From: Rebecca billardiae RCC1528
Taxonomy: Eukaryota; Haptophyta
Length of the DNA stretch: 64,000 nt
Direction of reading: 5' to 3'
Assembly (NCBI GenBank): GCA_965240325.2
Contig: OZ251247.1
Location: 682,001 to 746,000, forward strand
The translations under genes were made by a program, and so were the position numbers. The notes below the pieces were generated by a model. That model saw only the letters and a program-made list of their open reading frames with translations, ran no database searches and was not told where the DNA came from. Position 1 is the stretch's first letter; the number at the start of each line of letters is the position of its first letter. Shown one piece after another: positions 55,387 to 64,000 of this stretch.

Positions 55387-55574
55387 CTCGACCGCCGTCC
55401 CTCCGCCACCGTCGCTCACGCCTTGGCTTGGCCGCCACCCCACTGGAGCGGCGCGGCCACTGGCCGTGGCCAAACGGTCTTCGTCCGTCCAGTCAAGTTG
55501 AACACCCCGGACCGAGCAGCCCCGCCGCCGAGGCGGAGGGAGCCACCGCGCGCGCGAGGGAGCGCCGCCGCGTG
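55387..55574. promoter_or_regulatory. Divergent promoter region of two F-box/RCC1 genes
   Basis: Just 188 bp separate the start codons of two head-to-head family members. No TATA box is evident. The region is somewhat less GC-rich in the middle (CAAACGGTCTTCGTCCGTCC). Confidence 0.4.
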
Positions 55575-57044
55575 ATGGCATCACGCCCCGCGACAGACAC
55601 CACGATCGGCGCGCTGCCGCCCGAGCTGCTCGCGCGAGTGCTCGGCTTCGTCGAGTGTGCGCGCGATCTGGCCGCCGCGAACGCCGCCTCGCGCCTCTTC
55701 CGCGGCGCGCCCGGCTGCGCCAGCTCGGCGGTCGAGCACGCGCTGCGCGAGCGCGCTCGCGCACGCGGCCACGAGCACGCGTTGCCCGAGGTGCTACCCG
55801 CGGCGTCGTGCACGTGGGCCGATGAGCTCTTCGCACGTGACCGCGTGGCGACGATCGCCGCCGCGCACGCCAGCGTGCTCGCGTGCGCGCGCGGCTACAG
55901 CAGTCGCTGGAGCGCGTTTGTGGACGCGGACGGCGCGCTGCACACGTGCGGCGACGAGCAGGAGCTCACGACGGGCCAGCCTCGCGCGCCGCCAGCACTT
56001 GGGCATCCCGCAGTGGCCACCGTGCCGATATGCACGCCCCAGCGCGTCGCCTCGCTCTCTGCGGTGCGCTTGGTCGCGGTGGCAGCTGGCTGCCACCACC
56101 TGCTTGCGCTGAGCGATGCCGGCGCCGTGCACGGCTGCGGCCGCAACGGCCACGGCCAGCTCGGGCTGGGCGACACTGCGCCGCGTAACTCGTTCGAAGC
56201 GATCGCCGCTCACAGCGGTGAGCTCGTCGTGCACATCTGTGCCGGCGCCTACCACAGCCTCGTGCTCACCGCCGCTGGGTGTGCGTACAGCTGGGGCAGC
56301 AACTGCCGCGGCGAGCTCGGCCACGGCGACACGGAGGAGCGGTGGGAGCCGACGCGCATCGAGGCGCTGGGCGGCGTGCGCTTGGGCGGCATCGCCGCGG
56401 GTGAAAGGCACACGCTACTGCTCTCAGCCAGTGGCGCCGTCTACTCGTGCGGTTGGGGCTTGTCTGGCCGGCTCGGCCACAACAACCGGCAGGATCAGCA
56501 CACGCCGAGGCGCATCGAGGCGCTCGCAGGCGTGCGCGCCGTGCACGTGAGCGCAGGCGATGCGCACAGCCTGGTGGTGGACGCGTTGGGGCGCGTGCAC
56601 TCGTTCGGGTGGGGCGCTTACGGCCAACTCGGGACCGGCTTCCAGCACGACGAGCAGCCCACGCCGAGGCGCATCGAGGCGCTCACGGGCGTCCGCGCCG
56701 TGCGCGCCTGCGCCGGCGACTACAGCAGCGCCGCGCTCGGCGCGGACGGCAGCGTGCACGTCTTCGGGCACACGAATCACCCGCAGCTCGGTCTGGGAGG
56801 GTCGACGGGGCAGCCCGCGCGCGTGCCCGAGCTCGCGCACGCCCGCGTGCTCGACTGCGCGCTCGCCCGTTCCCACTCGCTCTTTGCGACCGCTGACGGT
56901 GGCGTGTACGCGTGCGGCGTGCCGTGCGCAGCGCTCGGCCTCGGCCAGAGGCTGAGTCGTGCGGCAGATGGCAACCGACGCTGCACGCCGCCGGAGCGAG
57001 TCGCGTCGCTGCCGCGTGTGCTGCCGTGGTCCCCGACGGGATGA
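55575..57044 (+). CDS. F-box/RCC1-repeat protein
   Basis: This single-exon gene encodes 489 residues, starting MASRPATDTTIGALPP, with the F-box GALPPELLARVLGFVECARD. The frame is open upstream into the divergent gene, so the start was set at the ATG next to the F-box. Blades: VHGCGRNGHGQLGLGD, AYSWGSNCRGELGHGD, VYSCGWGLSGRLGHNN, VHSFGWGAYGQLGTGF and VHVFGHTNHPQLGLGG. The tail is PPERVASLPRVLPWSPTG. Confidence 0.92.
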   Translation: MASRPATDTTIGALPPELLARVLGFVECARDLAAANAASRLFRGAPGCASSAVEHALRERARARGHEHALPEVLPAASCTWADELFARDRVATIAAAHASVLACARGYSSRWSAFVDADGALHTCGDEQELTTGQPRAPPALGHPAVATVPICTPQRVASLSAVRLVAVAAGCHHLLALSDAGAVHGCGRNGHGQLGLGDTAPRNSFEAIAAHSGELVVHICAGAYHSLVLTAAGCAYSWGSNCRGELGHGDTEERWEPTRIEALGGVRLGGIAAGERHTLLLSASGAVYSCGWGLSGRLGHNNRQDQHTPRRIEALAGVRAVHVSAGDAHSLVVDALGRVHSFGWGAYGQLGTGFQHDEQPTPRRIEALTGVRAVRACAGDYSSAALGADGSVHVFGHTNHPQLGLGGSTGQPARVPELAHARVLDCALARSHSLFATADGGVYACGVPCAALGLGQRLSRAADGNRRCTPPERVASLPRVLPWSPTG

Positions 57045-57855
57045 GCAGCGATGGCCTACCTAGCTCGTGCCCGCGTGGTGTGATGCCTACCCGGCGGGGC
57101 AGATCGGACCAGCCTGCTCCTGCCGGGGCCGCGCCGCCGCGGCTCGGGGCCGACTGCCGGGCGACTGCGCAGCGGACACTGACGAGATGACTGCGCGCGC
57201 ACTACCGTAGTCTACCAACTAACTGATGAGGCGGCATGACGACGATGGCGATGGTTATCATCATCAGACTGATATGACGACAACGACGATGATGATGATG
57301 ACTGATATATGCTATCGTCTATACGACGCGACGACGTACTACGGCGCAGCGGCTGCCTGCGTTGATGAATGATGATGCGAGTGCGCCACCGCCGCCACCG
57401 CCTTAGCAGCAGCGCTCTCGTGCGCGGAGGTCGGGCTTGGCGCCGAGTTCACTTCGCGCGCGCGAGCTCAAGCTTTCAGCACGCGCCTGGAACGCGCGCC
57501 CGCACTCCGCACGTGTCGATCACCTCGTGAGCAGTAGCCAGGGCCGCTTCGAGCCGCCCAAGCTCCTCCGCGCCTTCCTCGCGCGCGGCAGCGCGCTCGG
57601 CCACGTACGCGCGCGGGCCTCACGCCGAGCAGCAGCGGCAAGCGCGAACGCAGCGCTTTGCCGAGCAGGCTTGCTCGCGGCGGCATCGACCGAGGCTGCG
57701 CGCCACTTGGCCTCGGCCACGCCGAGCAGCACGCCGAGCAGCGCCCTAAGTGCGGCCATCGTCTCAGCGGCCGCCGCCGTCCGTTCGGCTGCTGCAGCGC
57801 GCTCCGCGCGCAGCTGCTTCTCAAGTCTCGGCACGGCGCTCAGCTCGCATCGTCG
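57045..57855. other. Intergenic region between convergent genes
   Basis: It contains GATGATGATGATGACTGATA-like simple sequence at about 57235-57310. A minus-strand frame at 57520-57834 (MPRLEKQLRAERAAAAERTA and on, 104 codons) could encode a short Ala/Arg-rich coiled coil; it loosely resembles the coiled-coil end of the protein at 49271 and may be a relic. Confidence 0.45.
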
Positions 57856-60800
57856 TCAGTAGTGGCAGTCCGAGTCGTACGCTGACGAATCATAGCTGGT
57901 GTCACTTGAGTATACTGGAGTGCGCTTGCACCGTAGCAGCGCGCCCTCTCCCCTGTCGCTGCTCTCCCAGCCCCGCCACACCGTCTGCTCGCCAGCCGCG
58001 CCCAGCGACGGGTTGTGCCTGCGCAGCGGCGGCCGCGATGACGGCGGCGGCGACGGTGTGAGTGGCGCAGTCATCGTGGCAACAGCAACACGGCGCGGCA
58101 CGGCTGCCCTGCGCGCGCGCCACCGGCGCCGCCCGGTGTGCGCCGATCCACGCCCCCGCGCGCACAAGAGGTTGAGCGTGTGCAGCGTCGTGTTGTGCAG
58201 CAGCGCCTCGCCGAGCGCCTTGGCGCTCTCCGCGCCCAGCTGACAATCCCTGCGCGTGGCCGCCGCGCGCGTGCGGCAGGAGCGCGCGGCGGTGCTGGGC
58301 GTGACCGTTGCCGCTGCGCGCGCCACCACCGCTGCATGCCCCCCCCGCGCGCACTCAATGTCGAGCATGCGCAGCGTTGCGCTGTGCCACAGAACCTCGC
58401 CGAGCAGCTTGCCACTCTCCTCGCCTAGCGTGTTCTTCCTGCGCGCCGCCGCCGCCGCGCGGCACGGGCGCACATGCAGCGCAACGAAGTGAGTGCTACG
58501 CACGCCGCCGCCCGCAGCGTCCCTGAGCTCCAGCCGCGTCCCCGCGCGCACGAGAGGTTGAGCTCGTGGAGCACCGTGTTGTGCAGCAGAGCCTGGATGA
58601 GCGCCTTGCCGCCCTCCCAGGTAATGTGGTTCGACCTGCGCGTGGGCACGGGGCGCGCTGCGTGAGCGCCGGGGGCAGCGCCGGGGGCAGCGCAACCACT
58701 GCAGCACTCGCATGCTGTCCGCCGCCACGTCGTGCTGCGCGCCCGCGCGCACCTGAGGTTGAGCGTGCGCAGCGTCGTGTTGTGCAGCAGCGCCTCGCCG
58801 AGCGCCAAGGCGCTCTCCTTGCCCATCTGGTTGGACCTGCGGGCGACCGCCACGCGCGCGGTGCGGCGCACACAGACAGGTGCGCCAAGTGATCGATAGC
58901 AACAAGAGAGCAGCAGCCAAGGGAGCGCAGCAGCCAGAGCGCTGCTCGCGCGCTCGGCCTGTCGTGCGCGCGCGCGCACGAGAGGTCGAGCGTGTGCAGC
59001 GCCGTGTTGTGCCGCAGAGCCTCGCCGAGCGGCCGGCCGCCTTTCTCGCTGAGAGCGTTGTCTCTGCGCGGGGCGCGCGCACGCAGTCTGAGCACTGCGA
59101 CGGCGCGCAGTCGCTCGCCGTGCCGCGCGCGCGCGCGCACGAGAGGTTGAGCGTGTGCAGCGTCGCGTTGTGCCGCAGTGCCTCGTCAAAGGCGTCACCG
59201 GTATTCACGCCTAGCATGTTGTGCCTGCGCGCGGCCGCCAGGCGCGCGGTATGAGCACCAGCGCCGCCGCCGCGCACGAGCGCGCATCAGCAGCCAGCGG
59301 CGCGCTGATTCGCGCCCCTGCGCGCACGAGAGATCAAGAGAGAGCAGTGTCGTGTTGTGGAGCAGCGCCTCACCGAACGCCTTGCCGTCCACCCACAGGT
59401 GGTTGCTCCTGTGCGCGGCCACCGCGCGCGCGGGCGCGGGCGCACGGCGCGGCGGCGCTCGGCATGAGTGCAGTAGGCGCACCGCCACCGCCGCGCAAGA
59501 GCGTGCAGCCGCAGCGTTGCGCCACGCCACCGCGCGCACGCACGAGAGGTTGAGCGTGTGCAGCGTCGCGTTGTGCAGCAGCGCCTCGCTCAAGGCCGTG
59601 CCGCCCTCTCGGCTGAGACGGTTCCTCCTGCGCCCGGCCGCCGCGCGCGCGGCGCGGGCGCGCAGTGGGCGCGCCGCCACTGCCGCTGCCGCGGGTGTGC
59701 AGCCAGCCGCCAGCTGCGCTGCTCGCGCGCGCGCGCGCACCCGAGGTCGAGCGTGAGCAGTGTCGTGTTGTGCCGCAGCGCCTCGCCGAGCGCCTTGGCG
59801 CTCTCATCGCCCAGCTCGTTGATCCTGCGCGCGGCCGCCGCGCGCGCGGCCGCGGGCGCACGGTGCGGCGGCGCGCGGCATGCGCGCCGTCGGCGCGCCG
59901 CCACTGCCGCGCCCGAGAGCGTCGCAGTGTAGCGCCATGCCACCGCGCGCACCTGAGGTCGAGCGTGAGCAGTGTCGTGTTGTGCCGCAGCGCCTCGCCG
60001 AGCGCCTTGCCGCTCTCCTCGCCAAGTTTGCTGTCCCTGCGCGCAGCCACCGACGGCAGGGCGCGCGGCGCGTGGTGTGCGTGATCAGTCGGTGGCAGTG
60101 GCTGTCCGCCCGGTGGCGCGACTTGCAAGGCAGTGTGCACTGCGCTGTCGCACGGTGCAGCCCCCGTGACGGTCGCGAGATGGCGTCTTGCGCGTGCCTC
60201 AGGCGGAGAAGCGTGAGCGCGCTGTCACGGCCGAGCGCCGCACTGGCAAGCGCTGCCCCCAGCCGGTCGCCGAGCACGGCCGGCGTGACGTCGAGCTCGG
60301 GGCTGGCGGTCGTGCTGCCGGCGACGTGCTGCGGCCGAGCGAGCGGCGCGCCGCCCTTCTGCAGGAGCTCCGCGCCAAACTGGAGGAGCAGGCGGACGAA
60401 GAGGGCGGCAGGGATGTCGCAGTCTGCGGGGATCCCCCGAGCGGCCACTCGGTGCTCGCCCCCGGCCGCCTCGAGCACGTCGAGCGCCAGGCCCCCAAAG
60501 TGGAGCGAGCGCAGCTGCGCACGCCCGAGCGCCGCGAACGCGCTCTCGCCGAACAGCCGCACGCCCTCGTCGGTTGGAGTGGTCGCAGTGAGGTCGAGGG
60601 AGGTCAGCACCGCGCCGGGCGCGCGCAGCAGCGCGGCGAGCTGCGTGCATGCCTCGTCGTCGAGCCGCGTGCCCTCGAGCACCAGCCGGCGGAGCGAGCG
60701 CGCGTGGCCGAGCAGAGCGCAGAGCAGCTCAGCCAGCTTTGCGTCGCGCACGTGCGCGCGCACGAGCGACAGCTCGCACAGCGGCGCGCTCTCGGCGCGG

Positions 60801-62359
60801 CGCAGGCACGCCGCGAGCGCTGCTCCGGAGAGCGCGCAGTCGGCCAGCGCCAGGCGGTCGAGCGAGGGCGGCATGCTGCGCGCGAGCCGCTCGGCCGCCC
60901 AATCCGCCGGCAGCCCGCCGTCGACGCGCGCGCCGTCGACGATGACCTCGCTCAGCTCGGAGCGCGCGAGCGCGTCGGCGCCCGCCTCGAGCAGCCTCGG
61001 GCTGTGACCCAGCACCGGCAGCGCCGCGAGGAAGTAGCGCGCGCGGACGGTGGCCTCGACCGCGTCCTTGCGCGCGCGCACCTCCGCGAGGATGGCCAGC
61101 TTGTCCCTCTCCTCCGACGCGCGCGCTTGCTCGAGGTCGAAGCCGATGGCCTCCGCCGCGAGCCTGGGCGAGAAGCGCTGCTCGCGCGCGAGCCGCGTGG
61201 CGGTGTCCTCGCCCTCGAGCGGCGTGCCCGCGAGCAGCACGGTCTCGTTGCCGTACCGGCTCACCACGTCGTACGCGAGGCGCTCGCTCCCGCCCGTCTC
61301 GAGCGCGCACACCGTCTCGTACCCGCACCAGACCCGGCGCAGCATCTCGCCAGACGAGTCGACGACGGCGAGCACGTAGCGGCTGAGGCGCAGCGCCCGG
61401 GCGAACGGCGACTCGCTCGGCCGCGCGCCCAGGCCGACGCTGTGCTGGTCGTTGGCGTGCGCGCAGATCCAGAAGCGGGTGGTCTCGGCGTCGAGTCCGC
61501 GCAGCGCCGCGTAGTCGGCCGCGCACCGCGCCGTCGTGAGGATCGACTCCCCCCACCAGTGGGAAACAAACACGTGCGGAGCTGCGTCCACCACGCCGAG
61601 TCGCTCGGCGAACGAGCAGCTGCTGCGCCCGCCCTCGGCGGCCGCGCGCGTGAGGGGCTTGGTGAAGGTGTCGACGAAGTGGTAGAGGTTGACGTCGTCG
61701 GGGTCGAGCTCCACGAGCACGCGCCGCCGCCCGTCCGCGCCGAGCGTGCGCCACTTGCGCCGCGCGCGGCAGCGCGCCTTCACGACCGCCGCGATGCGCT
61801 CGAGGTGCGCGAGCGTGACGGTGCGGTGCTCGACGAGCTCGATGCGTGTGGGCTCGGCGGGCAGCTCGAGGAGCGCGGCGTCCGCGTCGAGATCGAGCTC
61901 GGGCTCTGGCTCGTCCGCGTCGGCGCGGGCCGGAGCCGCGCCCGATGCGGGCGTCGGGTCGCGCGCAACGGGTGGCGTCGCGACGGGCTCCGCCGACGGA
62001 GGCACGACTTGGCCCGCGCGCGCCTCGTGCAGCGCCTTGATCCACGCGCACGCACGCTCGAGCCCGTCCGAGCTCGCGAGGTCGATCGGCTCGGCCGCCG
62101 CCTCCGCGCCGCTCGCCGTGCGCGCGACGTGCTCGAGCAGCGCGGCCGAGAGCGCGGCCGAGCCGAGGCCGAGCGCGCACACATACACGTAGAGCATGCT
62201 CCCGCCGACGAGCGCGGCGCGCACGTCCGCCTCCGTGTCGCCGCCGATCGGCAGGCCGGTCGCGTCCGCGAGTGCGGCCAGCGCGCCAGCCCACGGCTCG
62301 TCCGGCTGCGTTCGCCGGCGGCGAGCGCCGCGGGCGAACGGGGCGCAGGTGGCCATCAT
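57856..62359 (-). CDS. SHWWG (TIR-like) domain plus exon-modular LRR protein
   Basis: Exons on the minus strand: 62359-60198, 60036-59953, 59824-59741, 59627-59544, 59408-59328, 59224-59141, 59063-58980, 58836-58753, 58635-58552, 58438-58355, 58249-58166, 58018-57856 (1053 residues). Residues 263-350 carry VFVSHWWGES, FWICAHANDQH and VWCGYE, the marks of the SHxW domain, a TIR-like fold in algal proteins. Irregular LRRs follow from about residue 500. Ten exons of 84 nt (one of 81), all phase 2, then each encode one LRR, for example DSKLGEESGKALGEALRHNT. The C-terminus is Ser/Tyr/Asp-rich (TPVYSSDTSYDSSAYDSDCH). Intron 1 has a GC donor (60197). The layout recalls NLR-type receptors without an NB-ARC ATPase; a sensing role is inference. 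It is divergent from the F-box gene at 62500. Confidence 0.82.
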
Positions 62360-62499
62360 GATGCCGTCCGCGCTCGCTCGGGATGAGCAAGCGTCGGCGA
62401 ACCGTCACCAGCGTGCCGCGCCAAAAAAAACGGCAGACCCTTTGTACCGGGGGAAACGATGACGCAAAACGACCGCGGACCAGTCCCGGCCGCGACGCC
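62360..62499. promoter_or_regulatory. Divergent promoter region, SHWWG-LRR and F-box/RCC1 genes
   Basis: The two start codons are 140 bp apart in opposite directions. The interval contains an A-run (CCAAAAAAAACGG) and is otherwise GC-rich. Shared regulation is plausible but not shown. Confidence 0.4.
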
Positions 62500-64000
62500 A
62501 TGACCGACGCCGGGGCTCACAGCGAGAACGCGCGGTGGCTGACTGACCTGCCCGTCGAGATGATCGAGCGGGTGCTCGTCGTTCTGCAGCAGCAAGACCT
62601 CGCCGCCGCCAACGCCGCCTCGCGCCTCTTCCGCGGCGCGCCCGGCGGCCACTCGCCGGTCGAGCACGCGCTGCGCGCTCGCGCGCGCGCGCACGGGCTC
62701 GAGCGCGCCATCCCGACGGCCCTCCCGCCGGGCGTGTGCACGTGGACGGCCGAGCTACTGGCGCTGCTGCGCACGCACGAGCTCGCGCGCGCGCACGCGG
62801 CCGTCGTCGCGTGCTCGCGCGACGCGTGCGGCGAATACGACTGCGCCTTCAGCGCGTTTGTGGACGCGGAGGGCGGGCTGCACACGTGCGGCGAGGAGGA
62901 GGTGCGGGGCGACGACGGGGAGCCGACGGGTGGGATCGCTCCTCCGCCGGCGCTGGGCCTCTTGGACGCACCCGCCGTCGTGGTGCCGACGCGCGTCGCC
63001 TCGCTCTGCGCGGTGCGCGTGCGTGCGGTGGCAGCTGGCTACCACCACCTGCTCGCGCTGAGTGACGCCGGTGCCGTGTACGGCTGCGGCCAAAGTGACA
63101 TAGGCCAGCTCGGGCTGGGTGACAAGACCACGCGTCGGGCATTCGAGCCGATACGTGGCTTGGAGCCCCAGCTGGTCGTGTGCATTGCCGCCGGCTTCAA
63201 GCACAGCCTCGCGCTCACCGCAGCTGGGTGCGCGTACAGCTGGGGCTACAACCACTTTGGCCAGCTCGGTCTCTGCGACAGGGAGGACCGGTGGGAGCCG
63301 GCGCGCATCGAGGCACTGGCCGGCGTGCGCGTGGGTGCGCTGGCAGCGGGGGTCGACCACACGCTGCTGCTGTCCATCGCTGGCGCTGTCTACTCGTGCG
63401 GCTACGGCAAGTGCGGCCAGCTCGGCCACGGCGATGGGCAGCATATGCACACGCCGAGGCGCATCAAGGCGCTCGCTGGCGTGCGCGCCGTGCACGTGTG
63501 CGCGGGTGACACGCACAGCCTGGTGCTCGACAGGGAGGGTGGCGTGCACTCCTTTGGCGGCGGCACCGATGGCTGCCTCGGCCAAGGGGACACTGGCGAT
63601 AGGTTCAAGCCGGCGCGCGTCGAGGCGCTGGCGGGCGTGCGTGCCGTGCGCGCCAGCTGTGGCCCTGTCAGCAGCGCTGTGCTGGGCGTGGACGGCGGCG
63701 TGCACGCGTTCGGGCGCAACGAGCATGGCGCGCTCGGCCTGGGCGGCGCTCCACAAAGCCTTTTGCCCACCCGCGTGCAGGTGGGAGCGGGCGCGCGCGT
63801 GGTGGGCGCTTCACTCGGTGGCGTGCACGCGCTGTACGTCACTGCGGGCGGTGAGGCGCACGTGTGCGGCTGGCGATCTGCTGCGCTCGGCCTCGGCATG
63901 AGCGCGGCGTCGGAGGAGGGCGTGGCTCAGGGCGACAGTGGCATCGACACGAGTACGCCCACACGCGTAGCGCATCTTCAGCTGCGTGACCTGCAGGGCT
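62500..64000 (+). CDS. F-box/RCC1-repeat protein, 3' end outside window
   Basis: It runs open from MTDAGAHSENARWLTD to the window end (500 codons), so only the last few residues are missing. F-box: LTDLPVEMIERVLVVLQQQD. Blades: VYGCGQSDIGQLGLGD, AYSWGYNHFGQLGLCD, VYSCGYGKCGQLGHGD, VHSFGGGTDGCLGQGD and VHAFGRNEHGALGLGG. The tail begins PTRVAHLQLRDLQG, as in the copy at 46544. Another ATG at 62459 is out of frame. Confidence 0.92.
   Translation, partial: MTDAGAHSENARWLTDLPVEMIERVLVVLQQQDLAAANAASRLFRGAPGGHSPVEHALRARARAHGLERAIPTALPPGVCTWTAELLALLRTHELARAHAAVVACSRDACGEYDCAFSAFVDAEGGLHTCGEEEVRGDDGEPTGGIAPPPALGLLDAPAVVVPTRVASLCAVRVRAVAAGYHHLLALSDAGAVYGCGQSDIGQLGLGDKTTRRAFEPIRGLEPQLVVCIAAGFKHSLALTAAGCAYSWGYNHFGQLGLCDREDRWEPARIEALAGVRVGALAAGVDHTLLLSIAGAVYSCGYGKCGQLGHGDGQHMHTPRRIKALAGVRAVHVCAGDTHSLVLDREGGVHSFGGGTDGCLGQGDTGDRFKPARVEALAGVRAVRASCGPVSSAVLGVDGGVHAFGRNEHGALGLGGAPQSLLPTRVQVGAGARVVGASLGGVHALYVTAGGEAHVCGWRSAALGLGMSAASEEGVAQGDSGIDTSTPTRVAHLQLRDLQG

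Noticed and set aside
57520-57834. Short coiled-coil gene on the minus strand
   Set aside because: The composition could arise by chance in this GC-rich DNA. There is no start context or homologue beyond weak resemblance to the protein at 49271, so it was left as a note only.
60188-62386. A 732-residue plus-strand ORF
   Set aside because: It is antisense to the SHWWG-LRR exon and consists of Arg/Ala/Glu-rich shadow sequence without motifs.

Overview
This is a nuclear, very GC-rich eukaryotic window, most likely from a unicellular alga. The support is spliceosomal introns (mostly GT-AG with at least two GC-AG), one LRR unit per exon, long Gly/Ala/Pro low-complexity tracts inside real proteins, TTAGGG-type telomere-like tracts inside introns, and SHxW (TIR-like) domains of the kind seen in haptophyte, dinoflagellate and stramenopile genomes. 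A haptophyte-like alga is my best guess, at low confidence. No rRNA, tRNA, CRISPR array or prokaryotic operon was recognised.

The window is dominated by one dispersed, intronless gene family: an N-terminal F-box followed by about seven RCC1 (beta-propeller) repeats, near 490-520 residues. I count fifteen copies plus one 3' fragment, on both strands. Intact or window-edge copies lie at 1-767, 2706-4154, 6151-7635, 7922-9403, 22294-23817, 25027-26499, 26688-28208, 28535-30049, 39159-40661, 46544-48112, 53869-55386, 55575-57044 and 62500-64000. Broken copies lie at 1044-2398 (with a detached tail at 5217-5312) and 42704-44240. Subfamilies are visible from the F-box leader and the C-terminal tail. 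The 1-9.4 kb cluster is a tandem array of one subfamily into which a member of another subfamily has been inserted.

Between these copies sit genes of ordinary eukaryotic structure. At 10040-18327 (+) is a 12-exon anoctamin/TMEM16 gene with a roughly 480-residue low-complexity insertion in one intracellular loop. At 19622-22086 (-) is a small LRR gene with one 28-residue repeat per 84-nt exon. At 30129-31875 (+) is a multiple inositol polyphosphate phosphatase. At 32208-38890 (+) is a giant membrane protein joining a CHASE-like sensor to an SHQW TIR-like domain. At 41810-42505 (-) is a secreted lipocalin. At 57856-62359 (-) is a 12-exon protein with an SHWWG TIR-like domain followed by exon-modular LRRs, an NLR-like layout. 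A probable transposon protein lies at 49271-50254.

Repeats include a 556-bp element with 27-bp terminal inverted repeats (5393-5948), a pair of related elements (44481-45783 and 45816-46423, the second with a 7-bp target duplication), a 107-bp minisatellite, a (TA)n tract of about 225 bp, several perfect hairpins, and telomere-like tracts. By inference, the window resembles an accessory recognition region: F-box adaptors with variable propeller faces, interspersed with LRR and SHxW proteins. Three F-box genes or neighbours share short divergent promoters. This functional reading is not shown by the sequence itself.
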